A stretch of DNA of 64,000 bases, taken from assembly GCA_030789695.1 (NCBI GenBank), contig CM061142.1, positions 797,619,258 to 797,683,257 on the forward strand, given 5' to 3'. The translations under genes and the position numbers were made by a program. Origin of the DNA: Scilla litardierei (taxonomy: Eukaryota > Streptophyta > Magnoliopsida > Asparagales > Asparagaceae). The notes under the pieces are model-generated. The model was not told the origin of the DNA, did no database searches, and worked only from the letters and a program-made list of their open reading frames with translations. Within the stretch, counting starts at the first letter, position 1, and each line of letters begins with the position of its first letter. Below, piece by piece: positions 1 through 10,445 of the stretch.

Positions 1-418
1 ATTAGTTTTTGAAATTCAAATAGATTAGCAGCTAATCAACGGCTGAGAATTGATTAGGAGATATCTTCCACTACGGGCCTCGGAAAGATAATCTGAAAAC
101 ATTGGGACGATCGTGGAAACGAGAAGTATGGGGCTACAGGGTCCGATCGCGTGTTACACCTACAAAAAATTATCGTAAAATTGGGAACTGAGATTTGGTG
201 CCAAAAGACCAAAACGCCCTTCCATTCAAAGCTGTTTTGCGAGAAAACGAGCCGTGAAACGACGTTCCCAAAAATTACTATAAAATTCTACACTTCCATA
301 CGGTCCCAACAGCATATCACATCGTATATACCGAAACCAAGAAAGAGCCAAATAAAATACGTACACGAAAAAGTACGTGCACGTAGAAAATACGAACGGT
401 TGGAAAGCGGCCGTTACA
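1..418 (-). repeat. Element A, first LTR (terminal part)
   Basis: The first 418 bases match 34224-34621 closely and 7300-7690 more distantly, and end in GGCCGTTACA, the same terminus as both LTRs of Element B. Read on the minus strand this is the 5' end of an LTR starting TGTAACGGCC. The rest of this LTR lies outside the window. Short open frames in it, such as the one at 151-486, are not conserved between copies and are not genes. Confidence 0.8.
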
Positions 419-2959
419 TTCTACCCACCTTAGAAATGATTCCGTCCTCGGAATCACTTATGCTAATAGTAATAATATCTATATAATCTTATACCTGCAA
501 CTCTCATATCTACAGATAGAGATCGCTAATCCTATAGCATCAAACATCGTTCCTCATTAATCCATCATAACCCGTCTCTCCACTGGCTAATGCTACAACT
601 AGGACTCCATCCTATCACTTAACTACGAATCCACATTATCATCTACCAGTCGTCAATCATCTCGTCCCCAATATATTATCCATCATATCGACTCATAAAT
701 CTATTCTCCATAATCAATGAACTATCAGACCACCTCTATCCTTACCCCTATTATCAAACCTCCTAATCTTATTAAAATCCATCTTCATAACATCACATCT
801 GTCTCAACATGTCACATCATTTCCATTGTATTCTCACATCAACTCAATAATCAAGTCTTGATGCTTAAATGTTCACTCAATCTCATGACCACTCTAAATC
901 ATACTATACTCCATAGCTACTCCTATCTACCACTCGTTTAAGTCTCAAGTCTGATAAGTTATCATCTCCCCGCATATAATTTCATCCGACCAGAATTCTC
1001 CATTGAGTCCGTCACACATCGGTATTATAAATAATTCTTGGACGGCTCATTCTTTTCATCCAAAGAAATCTAATCTAATATCCTTGTGTTCCAAAATCAA
1101 TTAATCATCACTACGACATATCTCACCTCAGTCTAAGCCTGCCCGCAAACATAATCCTATAGCAATAATAACCAGTTCTAATACTATAACAACAATGAAA
1201 ATAACACTTCAAAGAGGGAAGAAGAGGAAAGAAACTTTAAGGCCAAAGATATATATTTTTTTAACAAAAAAGAAAAAACTATAACATGTGGAAAAAGACG
1301 TGTGGAGTGGTGGTAATGGTTGAGGGGGAATAAGGAGTCGTGATCTTGTGAGCTAGTTTCAAAAACTTTAAAGATTTGGTTTAAAAAGAAAACAAAAGTT
1401 TTGTTACAAACGCATGCAGCCAAAGATAAGCTATACTATATTACGAAAGATTAAGTCTAAGGAATTGCCTGCTATGACGATATCCACACAAATATGAATA
1501 CCATCATTCAGACAACTCCATATGTATATCGCAGACCACATTGAGTATACATACAAGACACAAGAGACAATCAATCAAGATCCTAAGGGTAGCACACTCT
1601 AACAGGTCCACACACACTACCTATATACATGCACCCCGACGACATCACAAATTAATGGGCCCACTACTAAACTAGAGTTGACACAGGAAACTACAAGCAC
1701 TAATGTCTAAACAATAGGAAGGAGGCCGGAACCAAAAGCGAAACGAAACAAGATCGGAAAGGACGAGTTTGGATGAAACGAGGATAAGGAGATAGCTAGT
1801 TGGATGTGACAAAGATATTGCTCTAAATGATTAAAATATGAAAGAAGGATTTCGTGCAAAATATGGTATCATATACTTTTATACTTATAAAAAATGCGAA
1901 GAAAAGTGAGCAGATGTAGAAAATTACAATTCTGGAAAAGAGTGAGACGAAGGAAAGAAGGGTAGGGTGAGAAGCGATTGTTTTGCAAATGAAAATAGGT
2001 TTATACCAAGATTTTCGAAGTATGAGCACGATGAACATAGAACCGATAAAAAAATAAATTGAAATTCTATTCAGCTTAGAAAAATATTCTGAAAGTGCGT
2101 ACGATAAGTGGTTAAAATAAATTTCGTAGTTTAGAAAAAGTGATATATTGAATTTTCAAAATGGTAACAAGTTTAAAAACTGAAATATGAACGATACCGA
2201 TTCGAAAATAAGTACAAGATAGTAACTTAAAATTTATGGCCAAGAAGGTTTCAAAATCAGTGAAAGTATTTTAACTCTACCGAAGGTAAGAAATTTAAAT
2301 ATTTAATAAAGGTTTCAAAGAATTTAAACTGAGCGAAGAACTTAATAATGCATTTCAAAAATACTTTTAAATGAAGCAGGATTTGCAATTGAGAGATTCG
2401 GAGAATTATTGATAATTTTCATGAAGCGATCTCGTGAATCGAGGGCAAAGAAAAATGATCGCATGATGGATACACATATGATATGATTCATGAAAACTAT
2501 GATGGAAATCTACGGCTGATAACACTGAAGTGTAATGATCAGGAAGATGCTAGAAATCAGGGGTTCTAATTATAGGGCCGTTTAAAAATCAGGAGAACTC
2601 AGCACTAAGTCTTCCAAATGAACTAGACTGTAATAGAGAGGTCTCAGGGAAGGGCCCTAAGAGAATCAGGATTACGTTCTGCTTGGCCCGAAGTCGATGG
2701 ACCCAAGCGAACAACTAAAAGAAGGGCTCCAGAAATCTAACACGGTCAGAGTCAAGTGAGGGCTACTAAGGTATCCTAAGACGTGTATGACTAAATCTTA
2801 ACCAAGGCGCCTGACTATCAAACCTGGACGTCTATCTAAGCCTTCCTACCATCTAAGACGAGGAAAACCCTATTTAGACTTGTACATGGATATTAAATGA
2901 ATGCGGTACTCTTATTGTTCCGAAATTTTGCATGACCTGCATGGGCCACCAGTAAAACC
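419..2959 (-). mobile_element. Element A internal region, non-coding LARD type
   Basis: This 2.5-kb AT-rich stretch lies between two LTRs and aligns by eye with the internal region of Element B (7691-10445), sharing blocks such as AGCACGATGAACATAG and GCATGGGCCACC. I find no gag, protease, RT or integrase motif on either strand. Read on the minus strand, the part next to the LTR at 418 ends in a purine-rich stretch (AAGGTGGGTAGAA) preceded by a GATTCCGAGG..CGGAATC inverted repeat. I recognise that arrangement from the 3' end of Del/Tekay chromoviruses, so a non-autonomous Tekay derivative is my best call. No clear tRNA primer site is visible near 2959. Confidence 0.65.
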
Positions 2960-3600
2960 TGTCACACCCCGCTTCCCAAAACTACGGAGGTGAAGCGTGA
3001 CTAAGGCCCGCTTGGGCCGGAGCTGTGAAGCTCGGACCCAATAAGCGTCTGTAAGGGTACCATTTTAAAATTTCAGGTTCTTGCATTGATATAATTTGGA
3101 ACAACAAAAGTACAGAAAGAAAAGGATGCATTCATTTTATAATTGAGGTATTATCCAGCATATGAAAAGTCTAAAAAGGGAAGCCTAAGCATGGAAACAA
3201 ACTACTGAAAGAGAGTAAACTAAAAGTAGTAACCTCTGAAGGTAGCGACGGAAAAGACCTCTAGCTCTGGTCCTCCTCGTGCACGTACTCTGGGTCGACG
3301 TCCTCAGGCTCCACGTACGCTGGCAAGTTCGCCTCGTCAACGTACTCCGGCTCAACACCTGACGTACAGCACCCAAGAGAAAAGGAACTGTACGTCAGGT
3401 AAAGTCTACACAGAAAATGTAAGACTCTACTGCAAGTGTATTTTAATTTAAAACAACGATTTACTGGTTGATTAACATGCTGGGGTTATAACATGGCATT
3501 TAAAGAAAGTAACGGAGCACGAAAAGTAAACACGACATGTTGTAGCCGTAGCGTGTGCTACCGACTACGGGACTAACCTAAACGGGTCAAGACGAGATAA

Positions 3601-3635
3601 GACAAGACAAGACAAGACAAGACAAGACAAGACAA
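3601..3635. repeat. (GACAA)7 microsatellite
   Basis: Seven perfect GACAA units lie inside the Element A LTR. Both Element B LTRs carry a shorter, degenerate version of the same run (near 4880 and 11150), so it expands and contracts within the family. Confidence 0.95.
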
Positions 3636-3750
3636 AAAACGTGTGACCCGAAGGGTTCACGCCTTACGGTTCGAGGGGGATCAGACACTATCCTCGTGCG
3701 CACGCTCAACCCTACCCCAAACCCAAGTGCACAAGACAAGACAATATAGG

Positions 3751-4046
3751 GCCACTCACTCTGCTAGGTGAGTGCCTCTATCCCCACGGTTGGTAGCGTA
3801 TCTCTCACTCTGCTAGGTGAGCGACGAACGTCTCGTAGGTGAAACTGTACTACTGTATAGGACCACTCACTCTGCTAGGTGAGAGCCTCTATCCTTTCGG
3901 TCTACTGGGACACTCACTCTGCTGGGTGGGTACCGAGCTTCCCGTAGATGTTCTGTAACAAAGATCACTCACTCTGCTAGGTGAGCGTCTTATTGCCCGC
4001 AGGAAGTGTATCCGTACAAGGGATCACTCACTCACTGGTGAGTGTC
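3751..4046. repeat. Tandem hairpin repeats in Element A LTR
   Basis: Six irregularly spaced copies of a short inverted repeat, CACTCAC then about 8 bases (TCTGCTAG) then GTGAGTG, occur here. Arms are perfect in the first copy and partly degenerate in the fourth. The last two copies are followed by CCCGCAGG, as in the 55-bp units at the same LTR position in Element B. Confidence 0.8.
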
Positions 4047-4170
4047 CTATTACCCGCAGGCTGTGCAAAACAAGACACGACATGACAAGACAGGGATGGT
4101 TCTTCTAGGGGGTCCACACGCACGCACACACAAGATAACCCTAAGGTGTCAATTGTTGTTATTGAGCATA

Positions 4171-4175
4171 GACTT
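4171..4175. repeat. Target-site duplication of Element B, left copy (GACTT)
   Basis: GACTT immediately precedes the left LTR and is repeated at 13961-13965 right after the second LTR. The uninterrupted family sequence contains GACTT once at this point. Confidence 0.95.
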
Positions 4176-5008
4176 TGTCACACCCCGCTTCCCAAAATGG
4201 ACGGAGGCGAAGCGTGACAAGGCCCGCTTAGGCCAGAGCTGAGGAGCTTGGACCCAATAAGCGTCTGTAGAGGTACCATTTTAAAAGATTTTCCAGGTTC
4301 TTGCATTATTATAGTTCGAAACAACAGAAAGTACGGAAAGGAAGTTGCATTCATTAAATAGAGATATAATATCCAACTGGTACAAAGTCTAAAAGAAGCC
4401 TAAGCATGGCAACAAAAGATTTAAAGACAAACCGAAAAGTAGCAACCTCTGGATGTGGCGACTAAAAGACCTCAAGGTCTGGTCCTTGTCAGGTACGTAC
4501 TCTGATGACGACATCCCCGGTTCCACGTACTCCAGCGAGTCTGCCTCATCCACGATCTCTGGCTGAACACCTGACGTACAGCACCCAAGAAAAAGGAACT
4601 GTACGTCAGGTAAAGTCTACAAGAAGGGTTAGACTTTACTGCAAGTGCACCGAACTTTAAACAACGGTTTACTGGTTGATTAACATGCTGAGGTTCTTTT
4701 TGACAACAGTTTACTGGTTGATTAGCATGCTGTGGTTATAACAGGGTAACACGACAGGAAGTAACGCAGCAGGAAAATAAAACGGGACAAGTAGTAGTCG
4801 TAGCGTGTGCTACCAACTACGGGACTAACCTACAGGTGTCAAGACAAGTCTGTACGTGTCGGGACAAGACAGGACAAACAGGACGGGACAAGACAAGACA
4901 AGTGTGACACGAAGGGTTCACGCCTTACGGTTCGAGGGGGATCAGACCCTCTTGCCGTGCGCACGCTCAACCCTACCCCAACCCCAGGAACTCAGGACAA
5001 GAAGTACA

Positions 5009-5235
5009 GGGATCACTTCCGCTAGGGAAGCATCCGAAACGCCCGAAGGCTTTTTGTATAACAGGGATCACTTCCGCAAGGAAAGCATCCGAAACGCCCG
5101 CAGGCTTTTTGTATAACAGGGATCACTTCCGCAAGGAAAGCATCCGAAACGCCCGCAGGCTTTTTGTATAACAGTCACGGGGATCACTCTCGCATGGAGA
5201 GCATCCGAAACGCCCGAAGGCTTTTTGTGTAACAG
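5009..5235. repeat. 55-bp tandem repeat x4 with hairpins
   Basis: Four units of about 55 bp begin GGGATCACT and end near CTTTTTGTATAACA. Each contains a short inverted repeat: CTTCC..GGGAAG in unit 1, CTTCC-GCAA-GGAAAG in units 2 and 3, CTCTC-GCAT-GGAGAG in unit 4. Open frames through this array (4807-5116, 5068-5298 reverse) are translated repeats, not genes. Confidence 0.9.
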
Positions 5236-6149
5236 GGACATGACATGACAAGTGTAAGGAATTGTTATTCTAGGGTGTCCACACGCACGCACACACAAGA
5301 TAGCCCTACGGTGTCAAAAGTTGTTGTTTGTCGAGCTTAGACTTCGTCGTCAAGTCTAAGTCATCAGGGGCGTCCCAGACGCTATCATTTCACTTCCGGT
5401 TCTATACATTCACAGTCTAACAGTTCTAGCAACCTAAGACCAAAGCACGGTCAAAAACGCAAGTGGGTACACTTGCCTGGAATGGCGAGTGCGTCGTCCG
5501 TCCGGAGCGTCTCGTCCAGTCGTCGCGTCTGCGGTAGTCCGTCTGAAACAGGTCACGGCGACGGTGTCAGGTCGTGATTTTCAATAAACCTATTTAGGTT
5601 TTATTTCTAAGTTATCGGGGCTATCCTATTTGTCAATCATCATATTTTGATGTTTCAGTCCTATTCGACGATTCTATCCTATGTGCACAGTTCAAAAGTC
5701 CAGTCGTCGAATCTACTGTTTCGCAACGTTTTAAGAGCGCAGAAAATAAATTTAGTTACAGTTGTCCGATTTTAGTTAGGTTTTCAGTTTCGCTACTGTG
5801 TGGGTTGTGCTACGAGTTAGGGGTACCAACCTGAATGATGTCCACGCGTAAATCTGGCGTCAGGTCTGAAAACAGTGGCGGTGCTCGTGTCCCTGACTGC
5901 GGGTAGCGCAGTGGGACGTCTCAGGCAACGGTAACGGCAACGGATCACGATGTCGGAAGATTGTGAGCCCTGCGGCGTCAACGACGTCTCGACTACGGGT
6001 AGCGTAGCGAAACTCGTCCGAGCAGCGGACGAAGTGCGCGAGTAGCGAGTACGACCTGGTAGCAGTCCGTAGGATGTGTAGGCAGCGTCGAGCAGTTACG
6101 GATCAGCGAGCAAGGAGGAACAAAGTCACAGGAAACCAAACAGCGGCTA

Positions 6150-7030
6150 CTACGTGTTCACAACGTCGAGAAGAATCGAGAGCTGGCCGTGGCCAATCCG
6201 GCCTAGGGCTGCCGTGAGGGCAAGGTCACCAGCCTGTCGGCGATGGGGAAAGTCGTGGGGGGGACCTCCGGCGGTGGAGGCGCCCGTACAGGCGTCGGGC
6301 GACGCCGAGAAAACGTGCAGCAGCACAGCGGTAGTTGTGCACGCGCTACTGCGGAGGAAGGTGGTTGAAGGAGGGTTCTCGGCGGCCAAGCGAGGGGGCT
6401 TCGGGGTCCAATGATGGTCGAGCGGCTGTCGGAGCACCGAGCAGCGGCGGATGGCGCTGATGCGGTGGCGGTGCGAAGAAATCACAGCCCAATCGGCTGA
6501 TGGCGGTCGGGGCGGCGGGAAGCGAGGAGGCGGCGGTGCGATGGGGCGGATCGCGGCGGTGGCGGAGCACAACGGCGGCGGCGAGGCTCGAACAGCGGCG
6601 GAGCGCTCGGAGGGCGGTTTGCGGCGAGGATCGGGCGGATCGCGGGTCGTCGGCGATGGATCGCGGGGAGAGGGCTTCGCCGTGGACGGAGACACGGCGG
6701 CGGGGATCGCCGGAGGGCATGTGGCGGTGTGCTGAGCGATGGCACGGAGGGCGCTGCGGGCGGCGATCTCGCCGTGGGTGAAAGGGGAGAGGAGGAGGAG
6801 GCGTCTGGAGGCCGAGGAGACGGGGGCCGCCGTCGGATCGCCGGTGCGGCGGCGGGTTTACCGTGGATGCGAGGGAGAGAGGAAGGGGATCGAGGCGTTC
6901 GGGTCACGGCGCAGGCGAGCGGCCGTCGGGGGTCGCGGGGTTTGGTCGGTCGCGAGAGGGCGCCGGTGAGAGGCGCGGCGGCGACGTTCGCCGTGAGGGA
7001 GATCGGAGAGAGAGATGGGAAAATAAATTG
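6150..7030 (-). promoter_or_regulatory. GC-rich, CpG-rich block with promoter-like flank
   Basis: About 0.9 kb of strongly GC-rich sequence sits inside an otherwise AT-rich LTR. On the minus strand it is preceded at 7071-7084 by CCCTAACCCTAAAA, which contains the plant telo-box core, and then by a pyrimidine patch (CATCTCTCTCTCCGATCTCC, about 6996-7015). That is the layout of a plant core promoter and leader. Many overlapping Pro/Arg/Gly-rich open frames occur on both strands, as expected from composition alone. Promoter activity, or capture of a host first exon, is inference. The same block recurs at 12419-13300. Confidence 0.45.
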
Positions 7031-7690
7031 GGGATTTGTTGTAGGGGAGGCCGGCGGCGGGGTAATTTGTTTTTAGGGTTAGGGTAAAATTAGGGCTAGT
7101 GATTTTATAATAATATTTAAATGCTATTTACCTGTATAATCCTAGTTAAAAGGGGAGATTAAAGGGTTAGGGGGTGTATAATTTGGGGTAAGTCTAGGGG
7201 AGGATAGTGAAACAGTTTAGGGAAGATTTAAAACGATTTAAAATAAGATATTTAGCCAGATTTGGCTAACAATTCGAAATTTGAAATCTGATTGGGGAAA
7301 AAAATATCGACGGTCGAGGTTAATCCGGGTGATATCTCGCAAACCGGGAGTCAGAAAAATAATCCGAAAATACCGGGACGATCGTGGAGACGAGACGCAC
7401 AGATCTACAGAGCCTGATTATGCGTAACACCTACCAAGAATTTACGTAAAATTAGAAACGTCGTTTTGAGTCAAATGACTAAAACGCCCCAATCATTTCA
7501 AAGTCGTTTTGCGAGAAAACGAGCCGTGAAAGAACATTCCCAAAAATTACTATAAAATCCAACGCCCGAAAACGATCGCAACAGCATAACACATCGCATA
7601 TGCCGGAGCTCGGAGATAGCCGAAAGAAATACGTGTACGACAAAGCACGTGCACGCAGGAAATACGAACGGTTGGAAAGCGGCCGTTACA

Positions 7691-7705
7691 TTCTACCCAC
7701 CTTAG
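7691..7705 (-). other. Probable polypurine tract of Element B
   Basis: On the minus strand CTAAGGTGGGTAGAA directly abuts the LTR start TGTAACGGCC. The equivalent tract of Element A is at 419-433. Together with the upstream GATTCCGAGG inverted repeat this fixes the element orientation. Confidence 0.6.
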
Positions 7706-10445
7706 AAATGATTCCGCCCTCGGAATCACTCATACTAACAATAATAACATCTACATAACCTTATACCCAAAACTCTCATAACTACCCATATAGATCGCTA
7801 ATCTTATAACTTCGAACAAACGTTCCTCAATAATCCATCATAATCTATCCTTTCACTGGACAATGCCACGACTAAACTCACCTCTTAATTCTTAACTATA
7901 AACCCATCACTACTGTTCAAATTTCCAACTCCAAATCCTCACCAAAGATTAATAACCGTATTCCTATACCATACCACTCCACTAAACATCATTGCTCAAA
8001 AACAAAATTTTTTTTTTAAACTCTCGATCCCTTTCCAATATTTATCAATCGCCAAAAAGAAATTTTTTTCTAGTTGATCACCAATCGAAAACAACTTTGA
8101 CTACCTCGTAACACGTTTACAAATCAACAATCGATGTGTCCTCAATACATTCCGTGTCATAACTTCCCATAAATTTATCCGCCAAATAATTGAATTATCA
8201 AAATCACATCTCTTCCAACTTATTATAATTATTTTCAACCAATATTAAACCCGACAACCTGACCATCCATTTCTCAACACGTCGTGTCACTCTCAATGTC
8301 TTCTCACGTCAACTCAATAATCAGGTCTCGATGCTAATAAAAATTCTTCTCAATCTCACGATCATCCTAACTCATACCATACTCTATAGCCATCCCTATC
8401 TACTATTCGTCTAAGCCTCAAATCTGATAAGTTATCATCTCCTCGCACATATAATTTCATCCGACCAAAACTTCCCATTGAGTCCGTCACACTCCGGTTT
8501 CATAAATAAGTCTTGGACAGTTCATTCTTTTCATCCAAAAGATATTCTAATCCATCATCCTTGTGTTCCCAGAATCAATTAATCATTGAAATAATAAAAC
8601 TCATCTCCCTCCAAGCCTACCTGCAAACAAAAATCCTATAACGATAATAGCTAGTCCCAAAACTATAACAACCATAACATAACATTTCGAAGGGAGAAGA
8701 GAGAAGGGGAAAGAAAACTTAAGACCAATAACATATTTCAAAACATTTGAAGAACCGCGTGGAGTCGTGGTAATGGATGAGGAAGGATAATTGATTTGTG
8801 ATCTTGTGCTAATTTCAAAAACTTTAAAGATTTTGGTTTAAAGGAAAGACAAAATTTTAATATAATCACATGCAGTCAACGATAAGCTACTCTATAGTCG
8901 CGAAAAACTACGTCTAAGGAAATTGCCTGTAATGACCCTATTCATATACGTATGAATACCGTCCTTCAGACAACTTCAATCATATCATGGTTAACACTGA
9001 GTACACATTCAAAACACAAAAGGCAAACATCGGAATCCTAACGATGACACACTCATACAGGTCTACACACGCTACCTATACTCATGCACCATGACGACAT
9101 CACATACCAAAAGCCTACTACTAAACTAGGGATAACATAGACAACCACAGGGACTAATGTCTAAACAATAAAAGGAAAACTAAACCAAAAGAGGAACGAA
9201 ATGAGATCGGAAAGAACGAGTTCAAATAAGGCGAGATAAGGAGGTAGTTGGTTGGATGGAACGAAAATTATTCTTCAAAATAATTAGATTGATGACGGGA
9301 GAATTACGTGTAAAAATATGGTATCAAATACTTTTATACTTATAAAAATATGTAGAGAAAAGCGAGCAAATGGTAAAATTATTACAACGTGGGGAAAGAG
9401 GTAAGGTAGGGTGAGGTAGCGGTTACTTTGCAAATGAAAGTAAGTTAAACAAAGATTCTTGAAGTATGAGCACGATGAACATAGAGATGTTTATACATAT
9501 ACGAGAAGAAATTTAAAGTCATCTCTGGTTTAGAAAATATTTTAAAAGTACATATGTTAAGTGTTTAGAAATAATTTTTCTTTTTTTTTGTAGTTTAGAA
9601 AGGTAATACAGATATATTGGATTATAGAATTTGATAATAAGGTTTAAAACTGAAATACGAAAGATACCGTTTTGAAAATAGGCACGAGATAGTAAAATAA
9701 TTTTACGACCAAGGAGATTTTAAAATCAGTGAAAGATTTTAACTCAACTGAAAAAAAACAAGAAATTTTAAAATATATAATATAGGGTTTTTTTTAAAAA
9801 AAAAGAATTTAAGCTGGGCGAAAAACTTAATACGGAATTTCGAAAATACTTTTAGGGGGGTGCAGAATAGGTCAAGGAAGGGATTCGAAGGATCAACGAT
9901 AATCGTCCGGAAACGATCACGCGAATCGGGAGAAGGAAAATGACCGCATGGTGGTTACACATAGAATAAGATGCAAGGAGGCTACGATGGGACACTACGG
10001 TCGATAACACGGAAGTGTAATGATCAAAGAGACGCTAGAAGTCAGGGGTCCTACTCATCGGGTCGTCTAAAGATTTAGGATAACTCAGCTCTAAAACTTC
10101 CTAATGAGCTAAAATATAATCATGATCTAAAGAGAAGGTTTCTAAGAGAATCGAGGTTACGTTCTGCTGGGCCCGAAGACGATGGAGCTGGGCGAGCGAC
10201 TAACTAAAGGAAAGACTCTAGATATCTAATATGATCAGGATCAAATGGGGATGCTAAAATAGTCTAGGACGAGGACGACTAAATCTTAACCAAGGCATCA
10301 AGCTATCAAACTGGGACGTCTACCTAAGTCTTCCTACTATCTAAGACTGGGAAACTAATTCAGACTCGTACGTGGATATTAAATGAATGCGGTACTTTTA
10401 TTGTTCCAAACTTTTGCAAGACCTGCATGGGCCACCACTAAAACC
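7691..10445 (-). mobile_element. Element B internal region, non-coding
   Basis: AT-rich, 2755 bp, colinear with the internal region of Element A. I see no conserved protein motif on either strand. The minus-strand end at 7691-7705 is purine-rich (AAGGTGGGTAGAA) and is the likely polypurine tract. The other end (before 10446) carries GCATGGGCCACCACTAAAACC; no standard initiator-Met, Asp or Lys primer site can be seen there. Confidence 0.8.

Larger units (their letters stand above)
2960..4175 (-). repeat. Element A second LTR, segment 1 of 3
   Basis: The segment begins TGTCACACCCCGCTTCCC like both LTRs of Element B (4176 and 10446) and follows the same order of blocks: GTCAC/GTGAC terminal inverted repeat, the ACCTGACGTACAGCACCCAAG block, the TACTGGTTGATTAACATGCT block, then a tandem hairpin array. 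It is cut at GCATAGACTT by Element B and resumes at 13966. The intact junction GCTTAGACTTCGTCGTC is preserved inside Element B's own LTR near 5337, which confirms the break point. Confidence 0.85.
4176..7690 (-). repeat. Element B LTR, left
   Basis: It starts TGTCACACCCCGC and ends GGCCGTTACA (TG..CA). It is the same length as the copy at 10446-13960, with scattered substitutions and two compensating 1-base indels. From left to right it holds a terminal inverted repeat, a tandem hairpin array (5009-5235), a GC-rich block (about 6150-7030), and an AT-rich terminal part with the conserved GACGATCGTGGA and CGAGAAAACGAGCCGTGAA blocks that also mark Element A. Confidence 0.95.

Noticed and set aside
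4807..5298. Open frames with repeated GFLYNRDHFRKESIRNARR-type peptides (also 11077-11567)
   Set aside because: Translations of the 55-bp tandem DNA repeat; length follows repeat number and the frames have no conserved start.
6150..7087. Overlapping Arg/Pro/Gly-rich open frames on both strands in the GC-rich LTR block (and 12423-13357)
   Set aside because: They are open in several frames at once because of high GC content, have low-complexity composition and no recognisable domain; they are not genes.
7691..10445. Plus-strand orientation of Element B
   Set aside because: Neither a primer site after 7690 nor a purine tract before 10446 is seen on the plus strand, whereas the minus strand has a purine tract abutting TGTAACGGCC.
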